Of a stretch of DNA of 64,000 bases, positions 10,901-47,840 are shown piece by piece. This stretch comes from Cololabis saira. Its lineage: Eukaryota; Chordata; Actinopteri; Beloniformes; Belonidae. The first letter of the stretch is position 1. Every line of letters begins with the position of its first letter. The position numbers and the translations under genes are program-made. The notes beneath the pieces are model-generated. The model was not told the DNA's origin. It did not search any database and saw only the letters and a list, made by a program, of their open reading frames with translations. The DNA lies in the NCBI RefSeq assembly GCF_033807715.1, contig NC_084607.1, forward strand, positions 20,779,941-20,843,940, read 5' to 3'.

Positions 10901-12575
10901 TCTGAACATCGAGGTCACTGCAGCTCTTTAAACTATAAACACACATTTTTACACAATTTTCGCCTAAATGATATACTATATTTTAGCCCTGTGTCATATA
11001 GGAACAACAGAGACACAAAATACAAAAATTGGAATACTCACAGGACCATAAGGTGGAGAGGGGGACACTGAACAAACTCAGTGCTATAATGGACAATAGC
11101 AGACACCCTCTCCACAGCCTCCTGGAGCAACAGAGGAGCAGGAGCAGCTGCAGCGGTCGGCTCTGCTCACTGCGCTGCAGAACGGAGCGGTTCAGGAGAT
11201 CCTTCGTCCCCACAGCCATAAGACTTTTTAACTCCTCCTGAACTCAGTCTCACACACTCACCTCTGCCACAACTGGACTATATTTTAGTTTGCACTTTAT
11301 AGGATATTTGTTTAAAAACCTTATATTTCATGTTTATTTTAATATTATGAATGTGCTTTTTACTGTCTGAATGGAAGTGTGGTTGATTTTTTTTTTATGT
11401 TTATGTTTTGATGAGCTGCTGGACGGTTGAATTTCCCTTTGGGGATGGATAAAGTTCTATCTATCTATCTATCTATCTATCTATAAGGATTCACATCTTA
11501 GCTTGAACGAATGCTTAAAAAGGTCCCTTTAAAATGATACCAAAGACAATATTGTGAAACATTGACAGATATCCTGTACATGAGTCTAAACCAGGATATG
11601 CACCAGCATCTAAAATTTAATTTTCTCAAGGGGGTGGGTAACTTCATGAGCTGATAACTATGATACAGCTGCCACTCAGGAAGAGTTATCATACCAAAAT
11701 ATCATCTACAGACATGGATATTTTCAAAAATTATACGCAGATTTTGTCACCTTGAGTGGTACTGACAAGTGAAATTTTGGGCTCTGGCCCATTTATTTGT
11801 TGGGATGTACTTCTGCCACCAAATCCAAAACTGGCTAAAGTTTTCTGTTTTTTAATGTGAATAAATTATGGGCTTATGCACATCATTGCAGTCTTTTTTT
11901 ACACAGCATCCCAAACCACTGTAGCCATCTCTTTAGTGAAAGCAAAGCAGAAGAGTCAGACCTTTAGGGGCTCCACCGGGTCGACCACCGCCGCCTCCCG
12001 GGACTGCTCGTCCACCAGCAGGTACATGTAGTTGTCGCTGAGCGCCGGCAGCAGCTCGACCCTCATGTCGCTCTGCTTCACCACCACAGACCTCCTCGCC
12101 TCGCTGTGAAGAAGAGCAGCCGCCTGAGCCTTCAGCTCGACAGGTGCTTCACAAAAGGGCACAAGTCAAGTCAGTCTGGGCAACTTAAATCACATTAAAC
12201 TCCCTACATGGCTGCATGCGGGGACATTTGATACTGTAAGCGCAAACGTAAACACTGCTGCCTCCACGTTGCCTTCATGTTTCTGTCTACAGCTTTAAAC
12301 AGCAACATAAAACTGTCACTGTCACTGGGTGTATTATGCAAGAGGTGGTAGTTATTTCCTCAGGTAGGCCAGCTGTTTTCGCCCAACAGACTTCATTTTA
12401 GAACAACTTTAATTTAAAGAAACACGATCAAAGTACGTGAGATTAAACCAGCGTGCTAAGATGCTACATATAAGCATGCTAAAAGACACACATTTGGCGT
12501 TAACTCACCCAATTTTAAGGCTGTAGCCGCTCCTATTAGAGTGCAGGCACTCCCTACAAGTGACTTGAATAGCAT
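7930..12575 (-). CDS. hagh: HAGH, hydroxyacylglutathione hydrolase (glyoxalase II), mitochondrial and cytosolic forms
   Basis: Nine minus-strand coding exons: 12575..12509, 12146..11962, 9428..9364, 9198..9081, 8994..8886, 8701..8598, 8391..8290, 8193..8114, 8029..7930. They total 930 bp (309 aa, against about 308 in human). Exon 1 encodes a leader ([20 protein letters not shown]), hydrophobic with one Lys, that fits a mitochondrial presequence. A second in-frame Met at residue 50 (12066-12064, [15 protein letters not shown]) matches the known internal start giving the cytosolic form. Metal ligands are intact: H103, H105, D107, H108 (THHHWDH), then [13 protein letters not shown] and CGHEYT. 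The C-terminus carries the glutathione-binding RKEKD segment and ends VPKE. The enzyme hydrolyses S-D-lactoylglutathione to D-lactate and glutathione. From exon 3 on, borders and phases equal those of HAGHL. Head-to-head with FAHD1, as in human. Confidence 0.96.
10320..10655 (+). mobile_element. non-LTR retrotransposon 3' end in HAGH intron 2
   Basis: Plus-strand translation gives a degenerate reverse-transcriptase C-terminal tail ([17 protein letters not shown]). The teleost LINE terminus follows: GGCCAGGTTTCCCTTGAAAA, AGAGATCCTCAATCTCAATG, then CTGGTAAAATAAAATAAATA. 5'-truncated copy; left boundary uncertain. Confidence 0.7.
10764..11650. repeat. ~140-bp inverted repeat flanking a LINE remnant (HAGH intron 2)
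   Basis: The segment at about 10764-10900 (core CATATCCTGGTTTAGACTCA) reappears inverted at about 11485-11650 (core TGAGTCTAAACCAGGATATG). A ~12-15-bp insertion in the right copy (AAGGTCCCTTTAAAA) is the main difference. The arms enclose the LINE 3' fragment at 11029-11484. Confidence 0.8.
11029..11484 (+). mobile_element. LINE 3' end with reverse-transcriptase C-terminal remnant and (CTAT)n tail
   Basis: Open frame 11029-11241 ends [15 protein letters not shown], the common C-terminus of teleost LINE ORF2 proteins. It is preceded by a Ser/Arg/Cys-rich stretch. The 3' UTR ends with a short conserved tail before a (CTAT)n microsatellite at 11457-11484, which is a typical LINE tail. 5'-truncated and non-functional. 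Confidence 0.75.
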
Positions 12576-13353
12576 GACAGTAACTACAGTCTTATCACGT
12601 TTGTTCAAACCAGGACAAATATGTTCAGTTCCGTCTCCTCCAAAACAAACCAGGTCTGACCAGCAGATCCGCAAAACTCACTTATATATCTGGGCACGGG
12701 GCTCCTTTTACCTGATTTTTTTTATTTAAATCCCAAATGTACACATATCCAGTCGCATATATGTGCATTTTTATATTAACATTTAGGTTTCTCAATAGAA
12801 ATATTAATGCCGCGTTCCATTTGTCCTCGGAAGTGGGGATTTCCCAGTTCCCAGTCGGAATTTTCAACTGGAACGCCCATCAAAGTGGGATTTCCCACTG
12901 GGAAAGTGGGAGAGTCTTCACCACCCCCGAGTTCACATTCCAAGATGGCTGCCCCGGTTGTAAACAGTAGAAGAGAGCTTTGTAAAAATTCGTAGCACTT
13001 CATTCTAGTTTTGGTCACACTAAATCAGTCGTATACAAGTATTGTTCGGCATATATATGCTGCTATAGTGTAATTTACATTTTTCATGTGGTATATGCGA
13101 ACTACAATCTTGTTTTCCTACTTTGTAACTGGAACGCTGCTAACTCGGCTGTGACGTCATTCCCAGTTCCGAGTTCCGACTTCCGAGGTAAATGGAACGC
13201 AGCATTATAGTTTAAATTTAAAGTTTGCGTTTTTGGCGTGTCCCTTCAGGCTCGCCGTAGATTCGGTGGTGACAAAGTTCAGCTGATCTGGTTCTGACTG
13301 ATCCTCAGCAGCTGAAGCGAAGCCAAACACATGCACGGTTGCTTCCCCCCGCA
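12576..13353. promoter_or_regulatory. bidirectional HAGH/FAHD1 promoter region
   Basis: The two start codons are 778 bp apart and divergent. Over half of this interval is a transposon (12808-13204). Host-derived promoter sequence is therefore limited to about 230 bp beside HAGH and 150 bp beside FAHD1. No TATA box is obvious close to either start. Confidence 0.65.
12808..13204. mobile_element. 397-bp inverted-repeat transposon (MITE) in the HAGH/FAHD1 promoter
   Basis: The left end TGCCGCGTTCCATTTGTCCT mirrors the right end, whose complement reads TGCTGCGTTCCATTTACCTC. Inner GGAAGT/GGGAACTGG motifs repeat inside both ends. No coding capacity. The target duplication is not clear; the flanks are TAA and TTA. 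Contains TGACGTCA (13152-13159) and AAGATGGCTGCC near 12943. Confidence 0.8.
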
Positions 13354-13357
13354 ATGA
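13331..13357 (+). promoter_or_regulatory. upstream ORF overlapping the FAHD1 start codon
   Basis: ATG at 13331 opens an eight-codon frame (MHGCFPPQ) whose TGA stop (13355-13357) overlaps the FAHD1 ATG (13354-13356) as ATGA. The frame differs from FAHD1. It could lower FAHD1 translation or use termination-reinitiation, if transcription begins upstream of 13331. Confidence 0.5.
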
Positions 13358-14016
13358 CAACAGGGAATATATCTCGATTTTGGGAGTGGGGTAGAAAAAT
13401 AGTGTGTGTCGGGAGGAACTATGCAGACCACGCTAAAGAGCTGAAGAATGCGGTTCCTACAGAGCCCATCCTGTTCCTGAAGCCCCCCTCTGCTTATGTG
13501 AGGGAGGGATCCCCCATCCTGGTGCCTCTCTACACCAGCAACCTGCACCATGAGGTGGAGCTGGGGGTGGTCATCGGCAAAGCAGGGACGGCCATCCCTC
13601 AGGACGCTGCCATGGAGCATGTGGCGGGTTACGCTCTGTGCTTGGACATGACAGCCCGGGACATCCAGGACGAGTGCAAGTCCAAAGGTTTACCCTGGAC
13701 TCTGGCCAAAGCCTTCAACACGTCCTGTCCGGTCAGCGAGTTCATCCCCAAGGCGCGCATTCCTGACCCCGGCAAGGTCAAGCTGTGGCTGAAGGTCAAC
13801 GACCAGCTGAGGCAGAGCGGCTGCACCTCCCAGATGATCTTCTCCGTCCCCTTTCTGATCAGCTACATCAGTGACTTCATCAGCCTGGAGGAGGGGGACC
13901 TCATCCTGACGGGGACCCCCAAGGGAGTCTCTGCCGTGCAGGAGCACGATGAGCTGCAGGCTGGGATCGAGGACGTTGTAACCATGAGCTTTAAAGTAAA
14001 CAGACAAGATCACTGA
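13354..14016 (+). CDS. fahd1: FAHD1, fumarylacetoacetate hydrolase domain protein 1 (oxaloacetate tautomerase / acylpyruvase)
   Basis: A single exon of 663 bp encodes 220 aa (about 224 in human). The frame is open a further 15 bp upstream but only from a TTG, so the ATG at 13354 (MTTGNISRFWEWGRKIVCVG) is chosen; it matches the family N-terminus SRFWEWG. Family motifs are complete: GRNYADHAKEL, LFLKPPSAY, HHEVELGVVIG (metal ligands E67 and E69), YALCLDMTARD (D98), KGLPWTLAKAF and ILTGTPKGV. FAHD1 is a mitochondrial Mg-dependent enzyme reported to act as oxaloacetate decarboxylase, acylpyruvase and oxaloacetate keto-enol tautomerase. Divergent from HAGH across a shared promoter interval. The GC-rich coding body contrasts with AT-rich flanks, as normal for an intronless gene. 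An AATAAA lies at 14323. Confidence 0.96.
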   Translation: MTTGNISRFWEWGRKIVCVGRNYADHAKELKNAVPTEPILFLKPPSAYVREGSPILVPLYTSNLHHEVELGVVIGKAGTAIPQDAAMEHVAGYALCLDMTARDIQDECKSKGLPWTLAKAFNTSCPVSEFIPKARIPDPGKVKLWLKVNDQLRQSGCTSQMIFSVPFLISYISDFISLEEGDLILTGTPKGVSAVQEHDELQAGIEDVVTMSFKVNRQDH

Positions 14017-15011
14017 AAACACTTGTCATGAAGCAAACGCCTACAGTGTGGAGAGAGATCAGCAGATGGCAGCAATGTGCTGTCATTCATTTTTTTCTGA
14101 TGACTTCTGTAAAGTATTTGAGAGACACAACTAAAGCTACTTGTGATGTGTTTTACTGTTAATCTGACTCCAGTCAGGGATATAAAAATAATTTTTCATG
14201 CACTACGATTGCATTGATCACCAGTGGTGGAAGATGGATTGAAGATTTTAAAATGAAATGTGGAAAAATACTGTGTTGGAAAGGTGAAGAATCTAAAAGT
14301 GTGCTAATGAAACAACAACAATAATAAAAAGGGACCGCCAGTCTATTTTCTTAATTACCCTGACTATTCCAACTCTGTGCTTTACACAGTAATAAGATTG
14401 ATAATAAAAATGGATAATCGTTTTGTTTCAGCTGTACCAAATCATATGATAATGTCATTTGCTTATTAAGAATTTGCTATGTTTGAAACATTATATATTG
14501 TGTTTAAAAAAAAACTAAGTCAAGTTGTAAATGATTAAAAACTAACTTTTTTCCCCCTCCAAATATAAGTCGTACTTCTTATGAAGGTTGCACCAGAGGA
14601 TGCGATAACTTCCACTGATACTGCCAGAATCTGTGGCGTCATCATTCAGACAAGTATAGTTTTAAAATACTTTAGCTCAGATCAGTTCAAGTTGAGAATA
14701 TTCTTATTAACAAGAGAGTTTACTGAACAGATGGTTTGGATCTGGTTTCTTGTGGTCTTGCTTAAGTTTTGAACATATTTTGCTTCATGTTGAATTAGAT
14801 GAGATGTTTTTTCCTCCACAAGTTTGAGGCCACGCTCAGACACTCAGACTATGATATAAAAGCTTCAATGGCCCTGACTCATTAAACTGAGTTCACTGAC
14901 GTATGTTTTGTGGTTAGTATTTATTATGTCACTGCTAATCATAATCCCAATGTGTATGCTATCTACAAGAATTTCTGTTCATCCAGTGTTATTTTGACAT
15001 GGGCGTGTCTC

Positions 15012-15284
15012 TTAGGATAACCACATTGTTGATGAAGAGTTTTTAACATCTGTTCCAGGTTCAGATACAGTTCTTCCGCAGGCTTCTCCGTTTTCAGGAT
15101 CAATCAAAGCCTCTGTCGGCCTCTCCCAGGGTAGAGTGCTGAAACCTGAGTGTTCATACATCACCGTTCCACATCTGTAGGGCACGATATGTCCAAAAGT
15201 CACAAGCCCTGGCCCCCAGGGGACTCGGAGGTTGTAAGTGCCCATCATTACAACAGTTATGATGGATTTAGTTAGACTAGGAAG
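15012..15284 (-). other. unassigned open frame, possible exon
   Basis: The minus-strand frame continues from an ATG-ATG pair near 15248 and ends TAA at 15012. Its composition (GTYNLRVPWGPGLVTFG, then HSGFSTLPWERPTEAL) is rich in Trp, Pro and Gly and looks more protein-like than its neighbours. I do not recognise the family and see no convincing partner exons, so it may be chance or a gene relic. Confidence 0.2.
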
Positions 15285-17648
15285 CTGGGAAATGTTGTGG
15301 CCATTTTTTTCCCCCCACCACAGAGTGCAGTGTATGTATCTGCTCACAGGTGTCATCTTTTATGAATCATGCTATTCATTGTACCTGTGTGACTGGTATT
15401 ACACTCTTACAGGTTTTAACAATGGCTTCAAAGCTCAAGTTCAGCTCCGGTTTAATGTTCATCACATCAACCAGTGTGTTGTCACCGGCAGGAGACTGAG
15501 AAGGTACATCTGACGCTTTCAAGGGAGACGGGGTCACATAGAGACTGCAGGCTTCCCAGCAGTGATGTCACTCATGACATGAAATCAAGCCAGGTGGTAA
15601 CTGAGGTGGAAAGTGGGGCTTTAAGAGGAATTATAGTTGAACTGAGGAGATCAGACTACATTTTCACTTAATACACTGCAACGCTGTACATGCTTAAGGG
15701 AGAGTGACTGAGAGACTAATTAGTTAATGAATTAATTGATTTACTCTTCATTTTGGTGTTAAGTCCAGATTATTGGGTCTTTCAGTTAAGATTCAAATAA
15801 TTTTGCTTTATATTATTGACAAACGAGTACACTTAGCCTCATTTGGATCATGGTGCATGCAGATACCGTTGTACACTGTCCTTACATTTCTTAAAGCCAA
15901 CTGAAAAATTCAAAGGATTTTGTATTATCCATTCCTACTGGAAAGCATTATTCCTGGATGCACGAATCTCCAACATATGAAAACGTTTTAAGACTTGGCA
16001 ATTTGCATCGCATCGTGCGTGTTCAGAAACATCGCCATTCGTGATGCCTGGCTTTGCGTGCTGCTCTGCATGTCACCAGACGGGCCTGTGGTATGGCTAT
16101 TCTTATAGAGGACCAACCACCAACACACAGAACCTTTGAAGGGACTGAGTTACAGAGGTTGCATATGACATATCATCAAAGAAATGGTGGGGAAATTGAT
16201 TTGATTTGATTTGATTTTGGCAATACAGAAGGGTCATTTTGCATGTCAAGGATAGTATATTGTGTGTGCAGCACTTGCATGTTACCCCCTGCTAACAGTG
16301 ACCCCGCCTTCTCTTATGCCTGTCTTAAATCTCAAAATGTTCATTGAACTCTTGTGCATGTGATCAAATTTGAAACATCGCAGAGAAAATTAAGAGCCAA
16401 TGTGCAATATTTGTATAATCCAAACAGATGGGACTAATTCTTACATTCTTACTTTGATAACTAAAAAAGGGGGAAAAAAGAAATTGCTCAATTTGCATCG
16501 TCTGTTAATACATAGAAGCTGCTGGTGGGCAAATTTTCTATAATTTACATTTTAACTATTAAATTAGAGGCACTTATTTACCCATGCTGCATCCATGCAA
16601 ATCAAAATGAATTTTCTTCCAAATGCATTAAGTGAGATCTTTTTTTTAAGCAAAAGGTTTCCCAACATAGGGCAGCAGTGTCTTAGTTTGTAACTCATAA
16701 ATCAGGTCGTAGCTTCTTCATTAAGTTTTTACCCTTCCAGTTTTCCAATCAAGACCCAATAAAGAAACTGAAGTGGAAATTGTGGAGGCTAAAATAGCGG
16801 TGAAGGTATGTGCTGAAATGTTTCCAGAAAAACAATTTCATAAAATGCTATTGTAAAAGTTCTTATTTACACTAAACTACTTTGACCGAAATCACAGACT
16901 GGTCACAATTTAACAAGAAATTCTGAGGCCTAACCACAAAGAAAAGAAAATTCCCCCCCTTTTTTTCACTAAATTAAGAGAAGTTATGAGTGGAGAAATC
17001 CACAGAGTCCTCAATATGAACCACTTTCATTTGTTGCTTGAGAGAAGCAGCCCTCACACTTTGAACCCACTTCAAGTCTGTTTTGTAAAAATCGGTCCTC
17101 TTTGCATTCATCTTTGGAGATTGTTGCTCTCTCTGTAATTTGTTTGCTATGCAGACATGAGAGTTATAAGAGACAACCCCCACCATGCCCGATCTCACAT
17201 AGTCACAGTGGTCTGTAACTCTATCTGTAGTGGGCAATTTTGACTTGTGCAAACAAATCCACAATGTTAACAATATATGGCAGGCATTAAATTGTGGGCT
17301 GAAATCATTGGAAACAGCATACCAGCTAAGACTAAACAAATTTCTGTGTCCATTGCAAGGAACCATTAGGAGCATGTGATTTATTTGTTTTGAATTTTAG
17401 GAATTTACCTGTTTGCCTGATTTTAGATGTTGGGCATCAAAGTAAAAGGGAATTGTTAACAACTCTTTCTGACTTAAAAACAATCAGAATCAGTAAAATG
17501 TTCTTCACATTAGACGGATGCAATAAACAATTAAAAAAAGCATGCTAAGAATGAATGGGAAAAAAACCCACTGTGTGGGGAGTACCACAGCAGATAAAAA
17601 CATACATTATTGTGCATAATGACACATGAGATCATCTTATACAGGCTT

Positions 17649-17694
17649 TTTCTTCTTTTCTTTTCTTTTCTTTTCCTTTTCTTTTCTTTTCTTC
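17649..17694. repeat. (CTTTT)n pyrimidine tract
   Basis: Simple repeat of TTTTC units with one interruption (TTTTCC); all pyrimidine on the plus strand. Confidence 0.8.
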
Positions 17695-20600
17695 CATGAA
17701 CCAGCTTTTGTTTTTGTTTGCATTTTTTTTTTACTGTTTTCACTCTTCTTTGGTGCTGTGGGAAAGGCTGGGGAAGCCAAGTTCATGCAAAAATGCAAGG
17801 ACGTTGCATATATATGATCCTAATAAATGAGGACTGCAGTAGTTTATCTGAAGATTTGTGCAAAGTTGATCAATAAGTAAGATTTTCATGTTGATTACAG
17901 TTAGTCTTAATGGGATCATCTAGTATCTACACCAGGGACTGATGCGTCCTCAGACTTAGGCACTGCTGCTTCAGCGGGACCTTGGGCAGGAACACCTGCT
18001 CCACTGGATTCGGGTTTCTGACATCTGTGAGTGTGCAACAGTTCCGGGCATAGACACTCACAGATGTAATTCCATACAAGATCAAATGGTATGAAATTAT
18101 GGTGTGATTCTATTTTCTTTTTTTTTCTACTCTTAGATCCATAGGCACAAATAAATCATCACCTATTAGTTTTCATATCGATAAACTTAGATTTAAAGTG
18201 AAAATATACATTTTTGAAATTAATGAGCTGAATTTTCAGAATTCAAGTTCATAATTCACAAGTTCCTTCGAATTTCAAACAACTTTAAACAGGAGAAAAA
18301 AAATTATTTTTTTCTTATTATTACTTTGGTTATGTGTTTAATTTAAGCGGGTTAGTGGAAAAAAAAGAAAGATAAAACAACACAATTGACAAATTTTTTC
18401 ATGCATAGTCAGCTAATTTTATTTTTGGTCGCCTGAACGTGACACATTAAGAGGAACTCTTTTGCAACGGTGGCATGACTTGTCAACCAATTAGCTTGAA
18501 AAAAAGTTAGTCTAGAAATATCACTACCAAGTTGTCCATTCCAACGTTGGACGTAGCATCTTTGTAACTCTAATCAATTACTTTTTAGTTCCTAAACCAA
18601 ACAAAGTTGTTTTTTTCATCTGTAAACTAAAACAAAATGTATTGAAAGCAATTATGGCGCTTCTTGTGCTCTGGGATTGGAAAGTTTTGAGCACCTCTTT
18701 GAAATCTCTTACTAGACAGTTATATGTAACTCAAATGCCAAACATCTTTGACCACCTCCTCATGGCTCCTTTGATCATACATTTCCATCGAACAACGGGG
18801 GTGTAAGTGGAGGTGCAAGCAAAAGATTAGGAGCTGCCACTCTCTTCTCATGTTGCTGTTGCTTTAGCAACGCAGTGACACTATGAAACGGTCCGAAAAA
18901 TGTATCTATTGAGTCCTCTTCTTGAAAATAACTTTCACTTACATTTATGTATTTAATTGGTTGAATGTACATGAAAAAGTTAGAGGAAAACAGTCTTAGT
19001 ATTTTGGAAGCTTGACACATCTATCAACCACAGTCTGTCTTCCTTTATCTCCCAAAAACTCTTTATATCCAATTGTATGTTTAATTTTTCAACTTATTTT
19101 AAAGTTCAATTTTATCATCAGTTTCTTTTATTGGTCTGATGTAAGTTCAGGCAGTTTAAGTTCCTACTTAAATATAAAACAAATTGATGGAAGTAGGTAA
19201 ACATCACGTTAACACGGGAACATAACCTCTAAGAGATTAGCACCACACCGTCTGCATCAACAAGGTGTGGGCACCAGAATAAAACCTCCAAATGAAGTCT
19301 TTTTCAATTTAATTTGCCCCTGTTTCCATGAATACAATACTTCTCTTTTAGTTCCTATTGCATGTTTTATCATGCAACAAGGCTAGACAGGTTGTTTTTT
19401 TGGCTCCACCAGTGTATTTACTGACTTGCAGACTGGTTGGGACTGGTGGATGTGATACCCTCATGTTACATTTTAGAAGTTAGTTTTTTATTAACTCTGT
19501 GCTGCAAAGCTACAAGGCCCATTTGTAGCTTTACTTAAGTGCAGAAGCTTTTGATTTAATTTCACCATCCAGCATCAACAAAGTCTGAACCATTTCTCCA
19601 TTTTAACTGCCAAATCTTCCTTTACCTCAATTGGATTTCTCACATTATTAACTGTTTAGTGGCAGCTGTAGATGATGTTAAATGTTGTGCTGATTTAAGG
19701 AAAGTTAATGACTGGGCGAATACTCTGAGTATACTAACGTCTATCCCAGATGGCAGAATAGGATATTAGTAATCTTTAAATGCCTGCTGCTGGGCTGGTA
19801 CAACACCGATCTATCAGTATGCCTAGTAAAAACTGGCACAGATTAAATGAGCCTTGCACATTTTAGTGAGGCCCACAAAAAAACTAATGCCAGACATAAA
19901 AACCAGAAAGTGACAGAACTACTGACTGGACTTAGGAGTGGGTGTTTGCAGTCATATATGCATTATACATTAATTTCCTAATGGAAGCTGCCAGCCATTT
20001 CATGAACAAACCACGGAAAATTTCCATAAACAAGCCATGACTTTAATCAGTTAATGAGATCTCTTTGTTCTATTTAAAAGTGACTGTTTAGGTAGTTGCC
20101 TCTAACACCGGTGTAGATGGGGTTTTTTCTGTCTAACAGGATCAAACAAATCAAAAGACAAGTGCCCCTCTGTTGATTCTGTTTGGACAAGAAGGAAGAA
20201 GTTTTCTGAGTCAACTGACATCTTTCCTAATTAAAGACCACAATGAACGCAGTACTTTGGCCACACCCCTCAGTAGAAGTGGTGAAGATGAAGCGAGGGC
20301 CGCAGTGAAATTTCTCTTTAGTGTAGCTGCTTAAAGTATGAGCAAGTTACAGCAACACCAAGATCGTGGAAGACAAACCTTGCATTTAGAAAAGATCTAT
20401 TGATTCCCTTTGCTGACTTTAACCACTAATAGCGTATAATTACTAATGACGTTTCTAAGCATGGCCAATTATTAGTGCACATAACATTCAGGGTGAGTGC
20501 CATCTGCTTATTATTTTATGACATAAAACCTGGTTCCAAAATGAATATAGAAATTTAAAAGAATGAATTACATTTTTAATTAATTATTTTTGTAGACTAA

Positions 20601-22707
20601 ACTTTCTTAATAAATAACATGTGAAATTCTTATTACAGTCCAGATTCATGACTTGACAAGCTACTTTTAAGTTTCCTTGCTCACGCTCGCTCCCACAGGG
20701 AATTTTGAATCACCAGGGTAACCTGAAATAAATGTGTTTGGAGTTTGGGAAAAAGTCGGCATACCTGGAGAAAACACATGCAAGCACAGGGGAAACATGC
20801 GACATCTAAATAAAAATAAAGGTAAAGGTAACAATAAAGGTTTCAATCAATCAATCAATCTACACAGGAAACTGCCAGGATTTGAAACAAAAACCATCTT
20901 GATGTGAGGTAACAGTGCAAACTACCGCCACTGCGTTGCCTTACCAGATGCATCCAAAAAATAATAGAATAAAATAAAATACTATACAATTTAATTTCAT
21001 AATTTCAATGTACTTATATAACAGCTCTTTTTGCTTTATCCTGTATAGATGATGCATTGATGTCTTTAACTTATTCAAAGATAATATGGATAACGTATGC
21101 TTATTTTTCAATACTTTTTGTACTTTCTTTCTCACAAATATTCAGTTAAAAGCAATAACCCCCTCCCCCCCATCAATATATGAATCTGATACAGTCATCA
21201 GGTGGTACTGTATATGTTGCAGTTGGATCAGAACTAAGACAAAAGTGGATCGGCGCGTATCTAACTGTGATACAGAGCCATGACTAGGATGAGGGACCAA
21301 GAATATATATTGTTTTATTTTATTTTTCACTGAACTTCCAACACACAGACAAACTGCACCTTCAAATTCTATGTACGGCAGCTTAGACATGAAGGACAAT
21401 AGCACATTATAATTTGCTTTAACACATGAAATGAAAACAGATGAAGTCATGCATTTTAGAAAAAAAGTTTTACTTAACAGTTTTTCAGAGTCAGATCAGC
21501 TTTCATACAGACTGCTGTATTGGTTCAAAAAGAGTTTAAAAAAGAATCACCGATCTAAAAAGAATTTATGAGCAGTGAACTACAGCTGGTAGAGTTGGTG
21601 TTATTGAACGCAATTAAAATATCGAATAAAATGCAACATTGAAGGAAAAACACATCTTTATTTCCATGCAAATGCATCATGTGTATGAATGCATTTTTTT
21701 ATCTTCAGTTTGGATATCAGTTAGTGTACCAACTGCATTATACAGAAAGCCTTTTGTAACATTACACACATTGCATAGTTTTAGAAATTCCTATTGGAGT
21801 AAATGCAATAAAAATATTAAGGCATCAAAGCCTTGTGGGGTATGACATTATCCTCAATGTCCTGTCTGTTACTTTCCAGTTTTATGTGTTGTTTGTCATG
21901 TAATAAATATATTTCTTCCATAAAACAGAAAATGTAACTGCAGTATTTTATATTAATATTAACCATAAATAGAAAACAAAACATAGCGAGAGGATAAAAT
22001 CTCGTTTAAAACGTGTAGAACATACTGAAAGGGCAAGAAAAAGTCACTACCATGTGATTGTGTAGTAGCAGCATTTCAGCTCCTATTTTCAGCAAAAATG
22101 TGGCAGTTCATGAATGCTGAAGGCAGGCCTCGATTATTCAACAGGCAGAATTAACTCTTACCCTCCCTGAGAACGTTAGCCCCGAGGAAACAGCCACTGA
22201 TCAGAAATGAAAGCCCTTTGTACACTAAAACCTGATAGTATCTGTCTTTTGTGAATCGGGGAAAGTATTTAATCTGCATTAATCCAACCCCATAGTGGTT
22301 TCGGTTTTTATTGATGCTTGCTCCTATCAGCGTCGATGGGAACATGACACCTTGGAACAGGCCCTCATTTCCAATGAGCACGTTCGTTTATCAACCGTAG
22401 CGTCTCATGCCACCTGACAAAACGAGGCTTAATGCTTCTGCCTGCCTGCAAGACAGATAGCGGCTCATTGTCAGTCAGTCATGCCGTGTGGGACTGACGT
22501 CCACTGTCCAGTGATAAATAATAAACTAGCTTGATTATGCAATGCCATAACACTGTGCTTTCATCGTTTCTGGGTGTGTCCACTGGAAGGCAGTTGTGTG
22601 AGTACAAGAGAAAACAAACCACTTCCAGTACTGGGAAAGGATTTAAAAGTCTTTGTCTTAAATACAACACATATGGTGCATAAGACATATGACTAAGAGT
22701 TCTTCTG

Positions 22708-47840
<25,133 letters not shown>

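Larger units (their letters stand above)
14017..22707. other. 8.7-kb intergenic region, no recognised gene
   Basis: AT-rich sequence between FAHD1 and the last HS3ST6 exon; the lower end contains the HS3ST6 3' UTR. In human MEIOB lies near here, but I see no MEIOB-like exon. Items noted: an unassigned minus-strand frame (15012-15284), a CTTTT-rich tract (17649-17694), a 14-bp perfect hairpin (18021-18067) and a (TTTGA)n run near 16198. Nothing else is supported. Confidence 0.6.
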
